Below are positions 1 through 11,989 of a DNA stretch of 64,000 bases, one piece after another; the stretch's first letter is position 1; each line of letters starts with the position of its first letter. The stretch spans positions 17,123,718 to 17,187,717 of the forward strand of contig JAJHZJ010000014.1 of NCBI GenBank assembly GCA_023548195.1. Reading direction: 5' to 3'. The translations under genes were made by a program, and so were the position numbers. This DNA comes from Bettongia penicillata ogilbyi (taxonomy: Eukaryota; Chordata; Mammalia; Diprotodontia; Potoroidae). The notes beneath the pieces are model-generated. The model saw only the letters and a program-made list of their open reading frames with translations. It had not been told where the DNA came from and did no database searches.

Positions 1-59
1 TCTGAAAAAGATTTATTCAGGGTTGTAGTTGATTAGTTGACTGCAAGTTCCATGCAAGT

Positions 60-600
60 CAATCATGTGATACAGCAACCAGCTAGGCAACAAACATTTA
101 TTGAGCAGGCTAAGCACCATGCTAAGCATTGGCAATACAAAAAAAAAAAAAAGACAAAAGGCAGACAACGTAGACAACTAGGTACAAACCACCCGTACGC
201 TGAGGAAATCACTGCAACTAAGAAGGATCAGGAAACACTTCCTGTAGAAGATGGGATTTTAGCTGGGACCTGAAGGAAGCCAGGAGCAAAGATTCTATTC
301 TAGGCATGGAAGATTTCAAGTCAAGAATTGAACTGTCTTGTTCAAGGAAAAACAAATAGGCCAGTGGATGACGGAGTATGTGAGGAAAGAGGTGTAAGAA
401 AAGGTGAAAAGGGGCCAGGTGATGGAGAGTTTTAGAAGGTAAATAGAAGGGGTGTAAGATATCAAAAGACAGAAAAGGTAGGGGTTAGAGGGCTGGTCAA
501 AAGTTACGAAGGACTTCTAATGCCAAACACAGGGCTTTATATTTGATCCTGAAGGTCATAGGGGAGCCACTGGAGTTTACTGCTAAGAGTTTGAGACCTT
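60..600 (-). mobile_element. L2 LINE, 3' part
   Basis: Read on the minus strand, this ends with the characteristic L2 3' tail (a tract resembling 'cttagcatggtgcttagcctgctcaataaatgttt') around 80-150. Upstream of that is the part that in L2 reads as 'aaagccctgtgtttggcattagaagtcc' around 510-550. It is strongly diverged and has no open frame. Confidence 0.65.
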
Positions 601-2889
601 TTTTTTTTTTTGAAACATTGCTCTGGATGAGGTGCAGTGTGCACAACTAGGAATAATCTCACTTTATTTTGCCCTTATCAGATGACATCAAGAATATTGT
701 GTTAGACTAGGATCTCATATTTTACAGGAAGGATATCAATAATCTGAACAGAAAGGTAAAGGGCCTTGGCATTGTGCCTTATGCAGAGAGGGAACTGAAG
801 GTATTTCACTTGGAGAGGCACTTCTGCCCAGCAATGATCTTCATACCCACAAACCCTGCATGGTCACACCTGGCAAACTGGTCCTCTTTTCCCAGGGAGG
901 TTAGTGAATATTGAACAACCCATTAGTTTTCTAGGGGGAAAAATGTCTGTCTGGACACACTTTTCAGTTTGACCTATATTTTTCCTATCACTTTCTTTAC
1001 AATCAACAAAACAAGCCTGGACTTGTAGCCTTTAAGGATTCCTGAGGTATAAAATGGCCGTAATGAAAATTTAATGACCAACTTTTGGCCCTACTAAATA
1101 AAAGCTTCACCATCATACCCCTGCTTACCAAGATCAGATAGTCTATCGTCCAGAATCCATGTCAGTGGCAAATCAGTGCCACCTTACCAAAGGGGACATC
1201 TCTCCAATCTAGCAGTTTCTTAGATCTAACCTCCAAAAAAACCTTATCCATAGAAACAGAATATTCTGATTGACTTTTCTAGTTCTGACCCCTGGGGCAG
1301 TCACCCAGGACTTTAAGTCTCTGACCCCTTAAAGAGCTCCACACACCCTGAGGAAAAGGCTCAGTCTCCCTCAAATGGCAGATTTCCTTCTTCCCAGGGC
1401 AGTATTTGGCTGGACTCCACTGCAAAATCTTCATTGCTAGGACTGTAGGTTTTCTTCTATGATTTCATGTGTGAGTATGAAGGGGGGAAGAGGAGAAAGA
1501 CAGAGAGACATATTTTCCCTCTGAAATTATAAATTCAGTCTTCTTGACTTCCACATTCCAGGACCCAGTACTTTTTCCACTGTACAACCTAGCTTCCTAG
1601 GAAATAAAAAGTGAAGTTGGCTGAGTCAGCCTGAAATAGTGGGCCAGGTGGAGCAGTCACTACCATTCAGTTCTTTGGGGCCACCTAGGCAGAAATTCTG
1701 GGGATGAAAGATGAAATATGATGAAAGATGATGAAAGATGAAATCCCCAAAGCATGGAAGGTCTCTGGTCTAAAAAAGCAAAGCAAATAAATGCTGAGAA
1801 GATGGATAGGGAGTGAAAGAAACTTAAGTATTATATCAATGACCACTAATGCAAAAAAATATTTCCCTTGGACCTATGTGAACTTGAAACCTTTCAGTAT
1901 ACAAAAAGTACGAAAGAAAATGACAAATGGCAAAAATGAAACGTGATTTACTAACAAAACGCTTTTAAACTTCCGGGACTTCTGTGGCTCCAAACAGCTC
2001 CATCCTCTGTCCCCAGCATTTAATCCATATTTCCATAGCTCTGATTGACATCTATCAGGGTCTAATTCTGAAGCTTTTAACTAATGCCACTATATGAGTA
2101 CTCAGACTAACAGTTTCAATGGTTCCTGCTCTCAGATCATTGAAGTTTTGATCAGGAAACTGAGCAGATGGAAGGAAGCTGAAAGCTGTTCACAGAAATA
2201 GGCATTGCCCTAATGAAAATATGCCTCAACCATAAGGTTACACATGCCAGGTCTAAGACACTGTACCTAGAAAGATCATGATTTATTTTCAGATCAAGTG
2301 TGGTTGACTGGATAATTCTAAATCAAAATGTTAAGTTCATTAAGGGCAAGAATCAAGACCTCTTACTCTCTGAAAACACTTGTTAAGCATCTAGTGTGTA
2401 AGACTGTCCTAATCTTCATGGGAATAAAAAGGGACTTAAGTGGGGGGAAGGGGGGAGAGAAGGAAGAAGAGGGGACAGTAATACAAGAGAGTTAAATGAC
2501 AAAACAGATAGGTAAGAAAAGTAATATGATCTGAGGAGCATCTGAGAGAGAAAAGAACTAAGAGGTGACATCCACGTGAAGCACAATTTCTCAACTTAAT
2601 GGAGATACCAATTTTTCATAAGAAATGTTAACAGGAAAAATATCTGAGTTATTTTGTAACAATTTGGTGTCACCCCCCAAAACATCCAAATATTAAAATA
2701 ATAATCTATTAGGACTTTATGCCACCTACATAAGCACAAGGAAAACAGTAAAAAGAAAAAACTCATCTAAAGATAAATATTCAGTTACTCTATAATAGCA
2801 AAAAAAGTTTAAAAATAACATATATGTCTAACAAATGAAGAATGGCTAAATAAATTACAATATATTACTGTAACAAATAGGAAATAATG

Positions 2890-3165
2890 TGATGAACACA
2901 GTGCTGGATCTATAGTCTGGAAGGGCTGAATTCAAATTCACCTCAAAGACCTACTTATAGTATTACCTCAACAAGTCACACAAATTCTCTAAGACTCAAA
3001 AATTTTTCTTCCTTTGTAAAGTATGATTTATAATTACTATACCTCAAAGGGTTGTTATGAGGATCCAATAAGATGTTTGTGAAGCTTGGAGAGGAAACAT
3101 CAAAGGTTAAAAACATTAGAGCTATTGATATTATTCTATCATTATTGAGACAAGTCTGGAAGGAA
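2890..3165 (+). mobile_element. CORE-SINE / MIR-type element
   Basis: The plus strand shows the usual order for a tRNA-derived mammalian CORE-SINE: 'gtgctggatctatagtctgg', then 'ttcaaattcacctcaaagac', then 'caagtcacacaaattctcta', then 'gggttgttatgaggatccaa', ending in a 'ctattgatattatt' tail. It is an old, diverged copy. Confidence 0.7.
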
Positions 3166-3439
3166 TCCCCCAAAAAATGATGTGTGCTTGTTGTTCATAT
3201 CATTTCGTTCTGTCTTGTTAAAAGTCTAAGGGTTTAAGATAAGAGGCAAGATAGTGTAGCAGACAAAATGTTGAACTTAGTAAAGAAGACAGCTAGCTAG
3301 ATGATACTCTCTAGACCTTTCAGGGGTTAGTAAATCCATAACGATGCTTATTTTTGTATGGCCAGTGAGCTAATACCAGTTTTTAAATTTTTAAAAGGTT
3401 GAGTAAAAATCAAAATGAGAGTATTTTGTGACACATGAA

Positions 3440-4200
3440 AATTAAATGAAATTTAAATTTTACCATCCATAAATAAAGCTTTATTGGAACAATGCCACAC
3501 TCATTCATTTAACACCTATGGTCTATGGGCTACTACCTTCATTTTACAATTACAGACTATTGGCACTCATCTCTTCCCAGAACTGCTCAACACACTACAA
3601 ACTGCAGTGACAGTTATAAAGTTGGCAGTGTTTCAACTGCAACTGTATAATGCGGCATTTTACTTTTTTAAAATTACCAGTGTATAACCATTATGTCAAA
3701 ACAAGAAATTAGAAAAATTATGATTTTTTTTTTTAGCTCAGAGCTGAGACTGAAATTTCTCTGAATGAGAAAAACTGTACAACTACTATTATCAGACATG
3801 GAAAAGCTATGGAAATTAGGTTTTACTGCAAACTTGGCAACATTCCTTAATGAATTCAAACTAAAATTACAAGGCAAAACAGCACTTGCATGCAAAACTT
3901 ATACTACAAAAGTCAATTCTGTGAGAACTAATATTGTTAGAACTACAAATATATCACAAGTGTACATATGAAATATACTTCCCATACTGTCAAAAATTAA
4001 AATGAAAACATCTCCATTCCCACACAAATTTGCAGTTGGATATATTTTTTGAGCTCTAACCACAGTTACAGTAGCCTTTCTCAGATATCAATAAAGTGCA
4101 AAAGAAATAGCTCTACTTCAAAATCCATTTAACTGTGCAACTGAGGAGCTTCTACCAATCTGCAACCTAATATCAATTAAAAGGAAAATATCAAGAAAAG
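3440..4200 (+). pseudogene. hAT (Charlie-type) DNA transposon with transposase remnant
   Basis: A plus-strand remnant of a hAT-superfamily transposase. The frame at 3765-3971 contains FLNEFKLKLQGK, the fossil of the conserved hAT/ZBED helix usually seen as HLNELNLKLQGK. About 200 bases further on, in another frame, LQNPFNCATEELLPICNL matches the family's NPF-x-C-x-x-E-x-LP segment, so stops and frameshifts break the gene. The upstream part (3470-3560) resembles the non-coding end of mammalian hAT copies ('aataaagctttattggaaca'). It is dead. The subfamily is a guess; hAT membership is fairly secure. Confidence 0.65.
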
Positions 4201-4309
4201 ACAACAGAATTCTACAATTGTTTTCCATGCAATTAATTTGCTCAAATAAAATCATATCAACAAGGACTGAAATCAGTATTTGGCAGTCCTTATCTAATTA
4301 TGGCAAATG

Positions 4310-4450
4310 AATGTGATAGAATATAAATGTGCTGTGGGAAATGATGAAGGAGATGGATTCAGATAAATCTCGGAAGATATATGAATTGATGCAAGATGAA
4401 GTAAACAAAACAAAGAGAACAATCCATACAGTAATAAATACTGAAAAGGC
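4310..4450 (+). mobile_element. L1 3' region fragment
   Basis: Matches other L1 3' ends in this window: a 'gaaatgatgaaggagatgga' stretch, then 'atgaattgatgcaagatgaagt', then 'aacaaagagaacaatccata'. The fragment is sense on the plus strand and heavily decayed. Confidence 0.55.
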
Positions 4451-4794
4451 AGTCTTTATATGAAAACTCATTTTTCAAAGATGATTGCATAAAACCTCAA
4501 TATAGATCAGCATTAACAGATGTACACTTGCCATCAATTTTGATGACTGGGAATGCTAATTTTGAACTCCAAAGAATTAAAATGTTATCCTGAAAAAAAA
4601 TTCCATTCATTTCATCGGCAGAACTATATTACCAAAAAAATGTATTTCATTACTATGTTCTGAATTTTATTAATTAAAAAAATTGTGGAAATTGTTTTAT
4701 CTCTTGTTATATGTGTGTACATATAACATAGCCTCAATTGTGCCTTTTGGCCCACAAAGCCTAATTAGTTTCCGAATCCTATTCTGGATAATGA

Positions 4795-5475
4795 ATCAAC
4801 TAGTATTTATTTATTATTTACTATGTGTGAGGAACTACGCTTTGGGGATAAAAAAAATAACCCGTGTTCTCAATCTAATGGAGAGGACAACATGAAAACA
4901 CCTATGTACAAATAATATCTATATAGCATAAATTGGTGAAAGTCTTTTAGAGTTAAAGTACTAAGATTCAGGAAGATTGAAAAAGGCTTCTTAAAGAAAG
5001 TAAGACTTTACCAAGGACTTGAAGGAAGCCAAGGAAGCCAGGAAGCAGAAATGAGGAAAAAAAGAATGCTAGGCATGGGGAACAGCCAGTGAAAACACTC
5101 AGAATTAGAAAATATACTGTTATGTTTGAGGAACAGAAAGAAAACCAGTGTCACTAGATCACATGGAATGTGGAGGGGGTGTAAAAAGATGGGAAAGGTA
5201 GAAATTAGAGGTGACAAGGAGCCCCTTACTAAAGAGACTGTGTGTGCATGCATGCACGTGTGTGAAATATGATCAGACTTGAGCTGAAGACTGATTTGAC
5301 AGTTGAGTGGAGTTCAGACTGGAGTGGGGAAAGTCCTGAATCAGGGAGACCAACCAAGAGAAGGCTACTTGCAATAACTGTCCATATGTGAGGTGATGAG
5401 GCACTGCACCATGGCAGTTTCAGTATCAGAGGAGAGAAGGGGACAAGGGAAGAGTTCTTGTTCTTCTAAGAAATG
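4795..5475 (-). mobile_element. L2 LINE, 3' half
   Basis: Antisense L2. The 3' tail lies at about 4795-4890 (read as plus strand 'tatttattatttactatgtg' and 'ctcaatctaatggagaggac'). The coding part follows at higher coordinates, including 'aagaaaaccagtgtcactag', 'gagtggagttcagactggag' and 'cagtatcagaggagagaagg'. The same string order recurs in the copies at 27.4, 38.8 and 49.0 kb. Confidence 0.7.
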
Positions 5476-5780
5476 CAATGTTCTAAGACAACTCCAAAAG
5501 GCTCATGATGGAAAACGTTATCCACGTACAAAGAATTACAGAGTCTGAATTCAGATGGAAGCATACTATTTGCTCTTTTTTTTGTTTTGTTACTTCTTTC
5601 TCATAGTTCATTCCACTAATTCTAATTTTTCTTTACAACATGACTAATGTGAAAATGTTTAATATGAATGCATCTAGAGCCTGTATCAGATTGAATGCTA
5701 TGGGGGGGGGGAGGCAGAGAAAATTTCTAAAAGTTTGTGGAACTGAATGTTGAAAACTAAAAATTAATTATTTAATGGCC
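5476..5780 (+). mobile_element. L1 3' UTR end
   Basis: Contains the marsupial L1 3' end order: 'gacaactccaaaaggctcat', then 'gagtctgaattcagatggaa', then a T-rich block, and finally 'aactgaatgttgaaaactaa' before an A-rich end. It is a 5'-truncated copy on the plus strand, immediately following an antisense L2. Confidence 0.65.
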
Positions 5781-5829
5781 TAGAGATCATCTATTAAGAA
5801 ATCATAAATTAAAACTGCCTAGAGTTATT

Positions 5830-6330
5830 AAACGTGGAGGACAAAGGTAGAAAGAATTCATTGATTCCCTCTTAAAAGAAACTCTAAAAGAAAATGTCAA
5901 AGCAATGTCACAGCCAAAATCTAGAACTCCAACATCAATTAAAAAAATATTTCAAGTTCAAATACCAAGGAACCACAGTAAGGAGACACAAGACCAGGTG
6001 GCTTCTGTCATAAATGAGAGATATTAGAATACAATATTCTAAAAGGTGAAAGAGCCTTTCAACAAAGACAGAATTGTAATTTACCATGAAAAGCTGAATC
6101 TAATTCTACAGAAGAAAAAATGGACTTTTAATAGAAAACTTTCAAGAATTTCTGATGAAAAATCAGAGCTGAATAGGAGGTGAGAAATGCAAAAACATGA
6201 ATCAACAGAAATTTCTAGTTTACCTTTGTAAGGTAAATTTATTTGAACAATTGGAAAGCATTATATGATAATGCTGTGCTAACATTCTAGCAGAAGAAAA
6301 AAGTGTCCCTTTAGAACCTTGAGGGACTTA
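5830..6330 (+). mobile_element. Old L1/half-L1 ORF1 remnant
   Basis: Shares the order of ORF1 C-terminal landmarks with the better copy at 8700-9120: 'tcttaaaagaaactctaaaa', 'gttcaaataccaaggaacca', 'gtggcttctgtcat' and 'aaatcagagctgaataggag'. Many indels and stops remove any reading frame. It is older than the 7.4-10.1 kb copy. Confidence 0.5.
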
Positions 6331-6794
6331 ATAAGAAAACTGAGGTGGAATTGGTTCTGTTCTGAAGGTGTTAAAAGAGGAAAGGCAAAGTAATATAGTA
6401 GTGTACAAAGGAGGAAAAAGGGTGTAGAAATTTGCTAGTTTTCATAATTAATATGTAAGAAGATATAAAAAAAAAGGAAGGGACAGAGGAGAAGACCTCA
6501 TATAAACCAAACTCTTATCTGAAACAAGCAAAGAAAAGCTGAACACAGAAATACAAGAATATCAACAGTTAAACAGAGATGAATGGGGCATTTTAGAGGG
6601 AAGATAATAGTGGAGATACAGTAACAGTCCAAATAAAATAAACTTCCTTATCCTGAAAGAGTGATTAAAAGGGGAAAAAAAGAAAAGAACTAGAGCCTAA
6701 AAGGGAAATTGGGAAATGGCTGGACAAAGAGTCAATGGGCCCAAAGTTGGCTGATTATCATCTTACAGCTGGGCTAAGGCCAGGGATCTATCAG

Positions 6795-6925
6795 TGGTGT
6801 ATCAAAGTAATGGAATATTATTTTACTGACGAAGAAGACAATTTTAGAAAATCCTGGGAAGTATAAACTGACAGAAGTAAACATACCAAGAAAAACAATT
6901 TATATAAGGACAATAACATTGTAAA
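6795..6925 (+). mobile_element. L1 3' UTR fragment
   Basis: A weak match to the L1 3' segment seen elsewhere in the window: 'aatggaatattattttactg', then 'aaaatcctgggaagtataaa', then a 'gtaaag' region. It is decayed and directly precedes the inverted-repeat arm at 7041. Confidence 0.4.
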
Positions 6926-7040
6926 GAAACATGGAAAGAAACCATATCAATGTAATGACCAATTATTTCTCTAGAGGACATATGAAGCATGTTATTCCAC
7001 CTCCTGATAAGAAGGTGAATCTGAATATATTTGAATACAT

Positions 7041-7089
7041 CTGAATACATTTTCCTTTAAAATGTTTATGGTAAAAATTTTAATCCTCA
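7041..7089 (+). repeat. Left arm of 49-bp inverted repeat
   Basis: This 49-base string is the reverse complement of 10500-10548 with only two differences. The arms are 3.4 kb apart and flank an L2 carrying a half-L1. I do not recognise the family of the repeated unit. Confidence 0.85.
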
Positions 7090-7361
7090 GGCCAAAAACA
7101 AGAGATCAGTGTCACAAAATCCTTAAGAGGAGAGAATATCTAGGAAAAGAAAGATTGTCTAAAACAAAAGGCCATCAGATTTAGCAATTAAGAGATCACT
7201 GTAATTCGGTAGAGTTTTAATACTGATACCTAGACTGCAGAAGGTTTAAAAGTAAGAAAAGAGACAACAGATGAGTGTAGATAGCCTTCTCAAGAAATTT
7301 AATCATAAAAATGAGAGATATAGAAAGACAACTAGTAGGGAAGGGTCAAGTAAGGGTTTTT
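7090..7361 (-). mobile_element. L2 LINE, left part of copy split by half-L1
   Basis: Antisense L2 showing the landmarks 'gcaattaagagatcactgta', 'gactgcagaaggtttaaaag' and 'agggttttta', which recur in order in the L2 at 39420-39600. It continues at 10102 after the inserted half-L1 and its target duplication. Confidence 0.65.
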
Positions 7362-7375
7362 AAGGGTAGAGGAGA
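7362..7375. repeat. Target site duplication, left copy (14 bp)
   Basis: AAGGGTAGAGGAGA here is identical to 10088-10101 and brackets the half-L1 at 7376-10087. A perfect 14-bp duplication is the normal product of L1-type target-primed reverse transcription. Confidence 0.9.
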
Positions 7376-10087
7376 AGGGCAGAGTCAAGATGGCAGAGCA
7401 GAAGGATGGACCTGCTCTAGCTCTACCCCCTTAGCCCATAAAATACCTGTAAAAAATTACTCTAAACAAATTCTAGAGCAACAGCAGCCACAAAACAACA
7501 GAGTGAAAGAGATTTCCAACCCAAGACAGCCTGGAAGGCCAACAGGAAAAGTCTATCGCACCAGGCTCAGAGTAAAGTACAGCCCAGCTTTCACAGCACA
7601 GGGACCAGACTAGAAGACAGTCTCAGGGCATGGAATCACGGGCAGCAGCTGCTGTGATTCCCAGATTTCTCAACCCACAAACACCAAAGACAGCTTCAAA
7701 GGTCAGTGAGAAAGCTCTTTCACCTGGGTAAGAAGGGAACAAGATCTGATCTGGTCCGGCCCAGCCCCAGGGCAGCAGCAGCCACTGCCTAAGAAAAGTC
7801 TATTTTTGGAGCCTGGGAGAACTGAGCTGCCAATCTGGGTCTCAGTTCTGAGTGGCAGTCCTGGGGTGAGGAGGAGCACTGGCATGGTGGAGCTAGTGGT
7901 GGAGTAAACTCCTCTCCCTTGATTGTGCCACCTTGGAGGAACTAAGAACTTACAGGTGCCTAGAGTATACCCCCCACTTGACAAAGGACTCAAAAGTCAA
8001 GTAACTGGCTGGGAAAATGCCCAAAAAAGGAGGGAAAAAAAAATCAGACTATTGAAGGTTACTTTCTTGGTGAAAAAGTATTTTCTTCCATCCTTTCAGC
8101 ATACTACCAGAGGAAGACATCCAAGTCAAGGCTTCTGCATCCAAAACCTCCAAAGAAAATACGCAATCGTCTCAGACCATGGAAGAGCTCAAAAATGATT
8201 TTGAAAATCAAGTAAGAGAGGTGGAGGAAAAACTGGGAAGAGAAATGAGAGTGATATAAGAAAATCATGAAAAGCAAGTCAACAGCTTGCTAAAAGAGAC
8301 CCAAAAAATGCTGAAGAAAATAACACCTTTAAAAATAAACTAATCCAAATGGCAAAAGAGATCCAAAAAGTCAATGTGGAGAAGAATGCTTTAGAAAGAA
8401 TTGGCCAAATGGAAAAGGAGGTTCAAAAGCTCACTGAAGGAAACTGTTCTTTAAAAATTAGAATGGAGCAGATGGAGGTTAATGACTTTATGAGAAACCA
8501 AAAAATTACAAAATAAAACCAAAAGAATGAAAAAATAGAAGATAATGTAAAATATCTCACTGCAAAAACAACTGACCTGGAAAACAGATCCAGGGGAAAC
8601 AATTTAAAAATTATGGGACTACCTGAAAGCCAGGACCAAAAAAACAGCCTAGATATCATCTTTCATGAAATTATCAAGGAAAACTGCCCTGATATTCTAG
8701 AATCAGAGGGTAAAACAGAAATGTAAAGAATCCACCGATCACCTCTTAAAGAGATCCCAAAAGAAAAACTCCTAGGACTATTGCTGCCAAATTTCAGAGT
8801 TCCCAGGTCAAAGAGAAAATATTGCAAGCAGTCAGAAATAAACAATTTGTGTATTGTGGAAATGCAATCAGGATAATACAAGATCTAGCAGCTTCTACAT
8901 TAAGGGATCAAAGGGCTTGGAATATGACATTCCAAAAGTCAAAGGAACTAGGATTAAAACCAAGAATTACCTACCCAGCAAAACTGAGTATAATACTTCA
9001 GGGGAAAAAATGATCAATCAATCAAATAGAGGACTTTCACGCATTCTTGATGAGAAGACCAGAGCTGAAAAGAAAATCTGGCTTTCAAACACAAGAATCA
9101 AAAGAAGTATGAAAAGGTAAACATTAGAGAGAAATCACAAGGGACTTACTAAAGTTGAACTGTTTACATTTCTACATGGAAAGATAATATTTGTAACTCT
9201 TGTGACTTTTCTCAGTATTTGGGTAGTTGGAGGGATTATATACATATAGACAAAGGACACAGGGTGAGTTGAATATGAAGGAACGGTATCTAAAAAAATA
9301 AAATTAAGAGGTAAGAGAAGAATACATAGGGAGGAAAAAGGAAGAAATGGAATGGGGCAAATTATCTCTCATAAAAAAGGCATAAAAAAACTTTTTGAAT
9401 GGAGAGGGGAAGGGGAGGTGAGAGGGAAAAAGTGAAGCTTACTCTCATCATATTTGCCTTAAGGAGGGAATAACATGCACACTCCATTTGGTATGAAAAT
9501 CTATCTTACACTACAGGAAAGTAGGGAAGAAGGGGGTGTGGAATGTAGGGGGGATGACAGAAGGGAAGGCAAATGGGAAGAGGGAGTAATTAGAAATAAA
9601 CACTTTAGGGGGGAGACAAGGTCAAAAGAAAGAATAGAATAAATGGGGGCCAGGACAGGATGGAGGGAAATATAGTTAGTCTTTCACAACACGACTATTA
9701 TGGAAGTCTTTTGCATAACTACACATGTATAGCCTATATTGAATTGCTTGCCTTCTCAGTGGGATGGGGAGGGAGGGAGGAAGGGAGAGAAGTTAGAACT
9801 CAAAGTTTTAGGAACAAATGTTGAGAACTGTTTTTGCATGCCACCGAGAAACAAGAAATACAGGTAATGGGGTACAGAAATCTATCTTGCCCTATAAGAA
9901 AAGAGAGAAGATGGGGATAAGGGGAGGGAGGTATATTATAGAAGGGAGGGCAGATTGGGGGACGGAGTAATTAGAATGCATGGTGTCTTGGGATGCAAGA
10001 GAGGGGAGAGATGGGGAGAAAATTTGGAACTCAAAATCTTATGGAAATGAATGCTGAAAACTAAAAACAAATAAATTTTTTTTTAAA
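7376..10087 (+). mobile_element. Full-length half-L1 (HAL1-like) retrotransposon, copy 1
   Basis: A 2.7-kb LINE unit with a 5' end ('gagtcaagatggcagagcag'), a 5' UTR, one L1-type ORF1 (about 8017-9118) and a long G/A-rich 3' UTR ending in an A-rich tail, with no ORF2. A perfect 14-bp duplication flanks it, so it inserted as a unit. ORF1 starts MPKKGGKK and shows a long heptad-type coiled coil (about 8280-8460), an RRM-like block (about 8590-8660) and the C-terminal block containing PAKLSIIL. It is interrupted: the frame breaks within the first dozen codons (TGA at 8053) and there are stops near 8257 and 8724. ORF1 products bind RNA; mobilisation would have needed an L1 ORF2 protein in trans. 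Confidence 0.82.
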
Positions 10088-10101
10088 AAGGGTAGAGGAG
10101 A
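10088..10101. repeat. Target site duplication, right copy (14 bp)
   Basis: Identical to 7362-7375; it follows the A-rich tail of the half-L1 directly. Confidence 0.9.
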
Positions 10102-10260
10102 CATAGACCTCCATGGAGGCAGCAGGGATGGAGACAATAATAGATAGGGAGGGTTTGAAGATGAGAAAGTGAGGGTAATCTGCTACACAATACAGAAGGT
10201 ACACCAAGAGAGGGTTGGTCTAGTAAGGTCATCCAAAAGTGGAGTGAAAGAGATCAAAAT
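10102..10260 (-). mobile_element. L2 LINE, right part of copy split by half-L1
   Basis: Continues the antisense L2 of 7090-7361: 'gaggcagcagggatggagac', 'agggtttgaagatgagaaag' and 'tctgct' follow the order of L2 copies elsewhere in the window. Confidence 0.6.
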
Positions 10261-10261
10261 T

Positions 10262-10425
10262 AGAGCCAGAAGTCAGAAAATCTGAATTCTAATCCCAGCT
10301 CTGACTCTTGCCCATGATCACAAAGCTAAGTAAATCCTCTAACTTCTCTGGGTCTTTGGTTTTATCATCTATAAGATGACCTCTCAGGTCTCTTCCAAGC
10401 TCTTTACTCCATGATTCAAAACTAT
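10262..10425 (+). mobile_element. MIR / CORE-SINE
   Basis: Shows the MIR order on the plus strand: 'ctgaattctaatcccagctc', 'ctctaacttctctgggtctt', 'atctataagatgacctctca' and 'tcttccaagctctttactcc'. The first bases have lost the tRNA-like box. Confidence 0.75.
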
Positions 10426-10499
10426 TAAAAAAAAAAAAAGCATATTCTACTTCAACAACAGTATGAATTAATGTCTAACTAAATCAGCATTTTTTAAAA

Positions 10500-10548
10500 T
10501 GAGGATTAAAATTTTTACCATAAATATTTTAAAGGAAGATGTATTCAG
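10500..10548 (-). repeat. Right arm of 49-bp inverted repeat
   Basis: Partner of 7041-7089: 47 of 49 positions agree after reverse complementation. Similarity stops abruptly on the left side of this arm and fades on the right. Confidence 0.85.
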
Positions 10549-11989
10549 ACGCCAATATTTAAAAAAACAAACTTAAAGAGAAACAAATACACAGAAAGTG
10601 AAAGGTCTTTCTTTTGAGCTTAAAATAACTCCCATTTCCAACCAGTAAAAGTAGTTCATCTGCAACATTAATTTAGAACACAATAGTCCTAAGTCTATTG
10701 CTATTCCAGAGACAACTTCTGTAAGTTCTATTAAATGCTTTCCTATAGTCAGAGCAAGATACAGGAGCAATGATTACATCAGATCTTTATCTGATACTAA
10801 TTGTGGCCTCAAGAAATTGGAAATTTTATCTTGAAGTGAGTGTGTCCTTAAAGTGAACAAGTTTCAAAATTAGTGCTGAGATCAGAAAAATCCATGGAGA
10901 CTTCAAATGATGAGGCAAATAAATAAATATTTCTTCTCTCTGAATTTATTTGCATCTGGTATTATATTATTCAGTTTGCAAAGTCTATATATGGAAAGAA
11001 ATTTTTTTTAATGAACAAGTAAATAAAGGGGACAATAACAGAAGTTGGCCAATAAAATTTAAAACTCATTTTTTTCATCTAAGTAGGTCAACCTAATTGC
11101 TCACATTAATATCCATCTTACTAGCTTATAGAAACTACACAAAGATCATATATACAAAGTATATTGAGGAACTGTTAAATTAGAAGAATTTTTAGGCTTT
11201 ATTTTGGGAATCAGAATTCTTTCATTTTACAAAGACTGTCACAACAAACAACTGCAACAGTTTGAAAATGGGAAACACTTTTAAGAATGGCCATATATCT
11301 ATATATTTATCTATTTGTCCTAAAGAGAACTACTAGCACTATAAATATTTTAGGACCAAGGTATTATATCTGGAAGGACCACTTTTTGAACCCTATGTTT
11401 TACCCAAATGATTAGAAATTATCAGTGCAAACTCCGATAAAGCATGAAGATCAAATATACAATATTTTTCTTTTTAGATGCTCAAAATACTAAATATTTT
11501 TACCATATTCTCTAAGATTCAATTTTTTTAAAAGTCAACAGTTTAACGAAAGATTCCAAGGAAACTAAAGTTTTTATTAGAAAAAAACTAGACCTTCAAC
11601 ACAAAATATATTTAAATGAGTTCTACGGTCTTAGTTGCATTAAATAACTTACCTGTCCTCTATCACAACCATTTTTTTCCCCTATGACTAAAGAACTGAG
11701 GAAGTTAACTTAGTGAAACTTAATGCTGTGACTAATTGCAACAAGAGGTATTACAGAATTCACAGTTCTACAACTATACACACACCTGTTTGGTTCAACT
11801 CACCCTAACATCAATCTCCTAAATTGCTAATATATATTATAAATATCTTCTTATATCTATTTATTTTGCTCTCTATCACATCACTAAAATCTTCTCTCCA
11901 AAATATTCATTCATAGGAAAAAAACAAGATACTTCTATATTGAAGGAAACAGATTCAGTCTGAATTGAATCTGTTTTATTAATAGCAAC

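Noticed and set aside
7311..7613. 100-codon plus-strand frame spanning the half-L1 5' end
   Set aside because: It crosses the target duplication from L2 into the half-L1 5' UTR, so it is a chance frame across a junction.
10573..10770. 65-codon hydrophobic minus-strand frame
   Set aside because: No recognisable motif and no supporting context; its length is within chance expectation.
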